Shown: piece after piece, positions 63,725-64,000 of the stretch
How positions within the stretch are numbered: the stretch's first letter is position 1
How the letters are laid out: every line of letters begins with the position of its first letter
Source of the DNA: Pseudolabrys taiwanensis
GTDB lineage: Bacteria > Pseudomonadota > Alphaproteobacteria > Rhizobiales > Xanthobacteraceae
Reading direction: 5' to 3'
DNA length: 64,000 nt
Assembly (NCBI RefSeq): GCF_003367395.1
Contig: NZ_CP031417.1
Coordinates: 1,860,001-1,924,000, forward strand
Translations under genes and position numbers: made by a program
Notes under the pieces: generated by a model
Seen by the model: only the letters and a program-made list of their open reading frames with translations
Told to the model about the DNA's origin: nothing
The model's database searches: none

Positions 63725-64000
63725 TTACTTGGCGAACGGCTTTTCCTTGTCGAACTTCGCCTTGGCCTCCTTGGCGATCGACAGGTCGAACAGCTGCTCG
63801 CGGGTCACCTTCGTCTTCACGTATTGAAAGTACTCGCCGCTCCAGAAGTCCTGCATCTGCATGATCGAGTCGATCTGCGGCATCCCGTCTTCGTTGAGAT
63901 AGGCCCAGTGCGGCGCGATCTGCTTGATCAGCTCCGGCTTATTGAGGGTCGTGTACTTGGCGAGGATATCCAGGATCTGCGGATCCTTGTCCGGCGCGTC
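63725..64000 (-). CDS. ABC transporter substrate-binding protein, C-terminal part (runs off the window end)
   Basis: Ninety-one codons are visible, ending EKPFAK. The sequence ILAKYTTLNKPELIKQIAPHWAYLNEDG ... SIMQMQDFWSGEYFQYV with a C-terminal SIAKEAKAKF helix is typical of NMT1/SsuA-like periplasmic binding proteins, in which the segment after the last helix pair ends the second lobe. It is first among the visible genes of the minus-strand operon with the cysteine hydrolase, UbiD, ATPase, permease and amidase, and so probably supplies the substrate for that importer. N-terminus and signal peptide are outside the window. Confidence 0.8.
   Translation of the reverse strand, partial: DAPDKDPQILDILAKYTTLNKPELIKQIAPHWAYLNEDGMPQIDSIMQMQDFWSGEYFQYVKTKVTREQLFDLSIAKEAKAKFDKEKPFAK

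Overview
The window is GC-rich, densely coded alphaproteobacterial chromosome. Class II DAHP synthase, glutathione reductase, a DUF2059 protein, RpiA, phosphoglycolate phosphatase and MoaA lie in the kind of order seen in Hyphomicrobiales (Bradyrhizobium/Xanthobacteraceae type). The number of TRAP, Bug-type and ABC-type solute-binding proteins fits a soil or freshwater generalist of that group; a genus such as Pseudolabrys is a guess. I see no rRNA, tRNA, CRISPR array, insertion sequence or phage gene.

Bases 1-7357 are mainly housekeeping: nadE (partial), class II aro, gor, DUF2059, rpiA, gph, a lipoprotein and moaA. Bases 7592-13608 hold a TRAP transporter: one dctQM permease pair facing three tandem paralogous dctP binding-protein genes. 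Then come an Mrp-type Fe-S carrier (13859-15004), a small catabolic set (class II aldolase, Bug binding protein, HIBADH-like dehydrogenase; 15172-17800), an MBL hydrolase flanked by palindromic repeats, a GST, a multi-pass sensor kinase, and a DUF1289/aspartic protease pair. An MFS carrier with a MarR regulator, a TauE exporter, dusA, and a Bug protein with an aromatic-type FAD monooxygenase follow.

The centre (29395-40706) is a nitrogen-amide module. On the minus strand urtABCDE (urea/short-chain amide ABC transporter) is followed by fmdA (formamidase) and fmdB. Divergent from urtA is an unusual 1128-residue protein in which an NCS1-type permease is joined through a cysteine-rich segment and two membrane helices to a histidine kinase and a receiver. 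Its stop overlaps the start of a REC-PAS-LuxR response regulator. The divergent promoter region holds palindromes that are good operator candidates. This looks like a transporter-derived sensor controlling amide uptake and hydrolysis, and it is the most striking system here.

Bases 41068-51056 are a stress/detoxification region. A seven-gene plus-strand operon (haloperoxidase-like hydrolase, cysteine hydrolase, membrane-anchored ABM protein, XapX, metal-dependent amidohydrolase, DoxX, MFS exporter) meets an AraC gene, an MhqD/MhqO-like pair and a divergent LysR gene. A manganese-catalase/DUF892 fusion follows.

Bases 53469-64000 form a minus-strand catabolic island: ABC binding protein, CSHase-type cysteine hydrolase, UbiD decarboxylase, ABC ATPase and permease, amidase, MarR, ThDP enzyme, Bug protein and a leaderless binding protein. 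It suggests uptake and breakdown of a nitrogen-containing aromatic or heteroaromatic carboxylate. A 19-bp site TAGCT-N9-AGCTA occurs both in front of this island's ThDP enzyme and in front of the MFS gene 35 kb away; each target sits beside one of two homologous MarR genes, so the two loci probably share a regulon.
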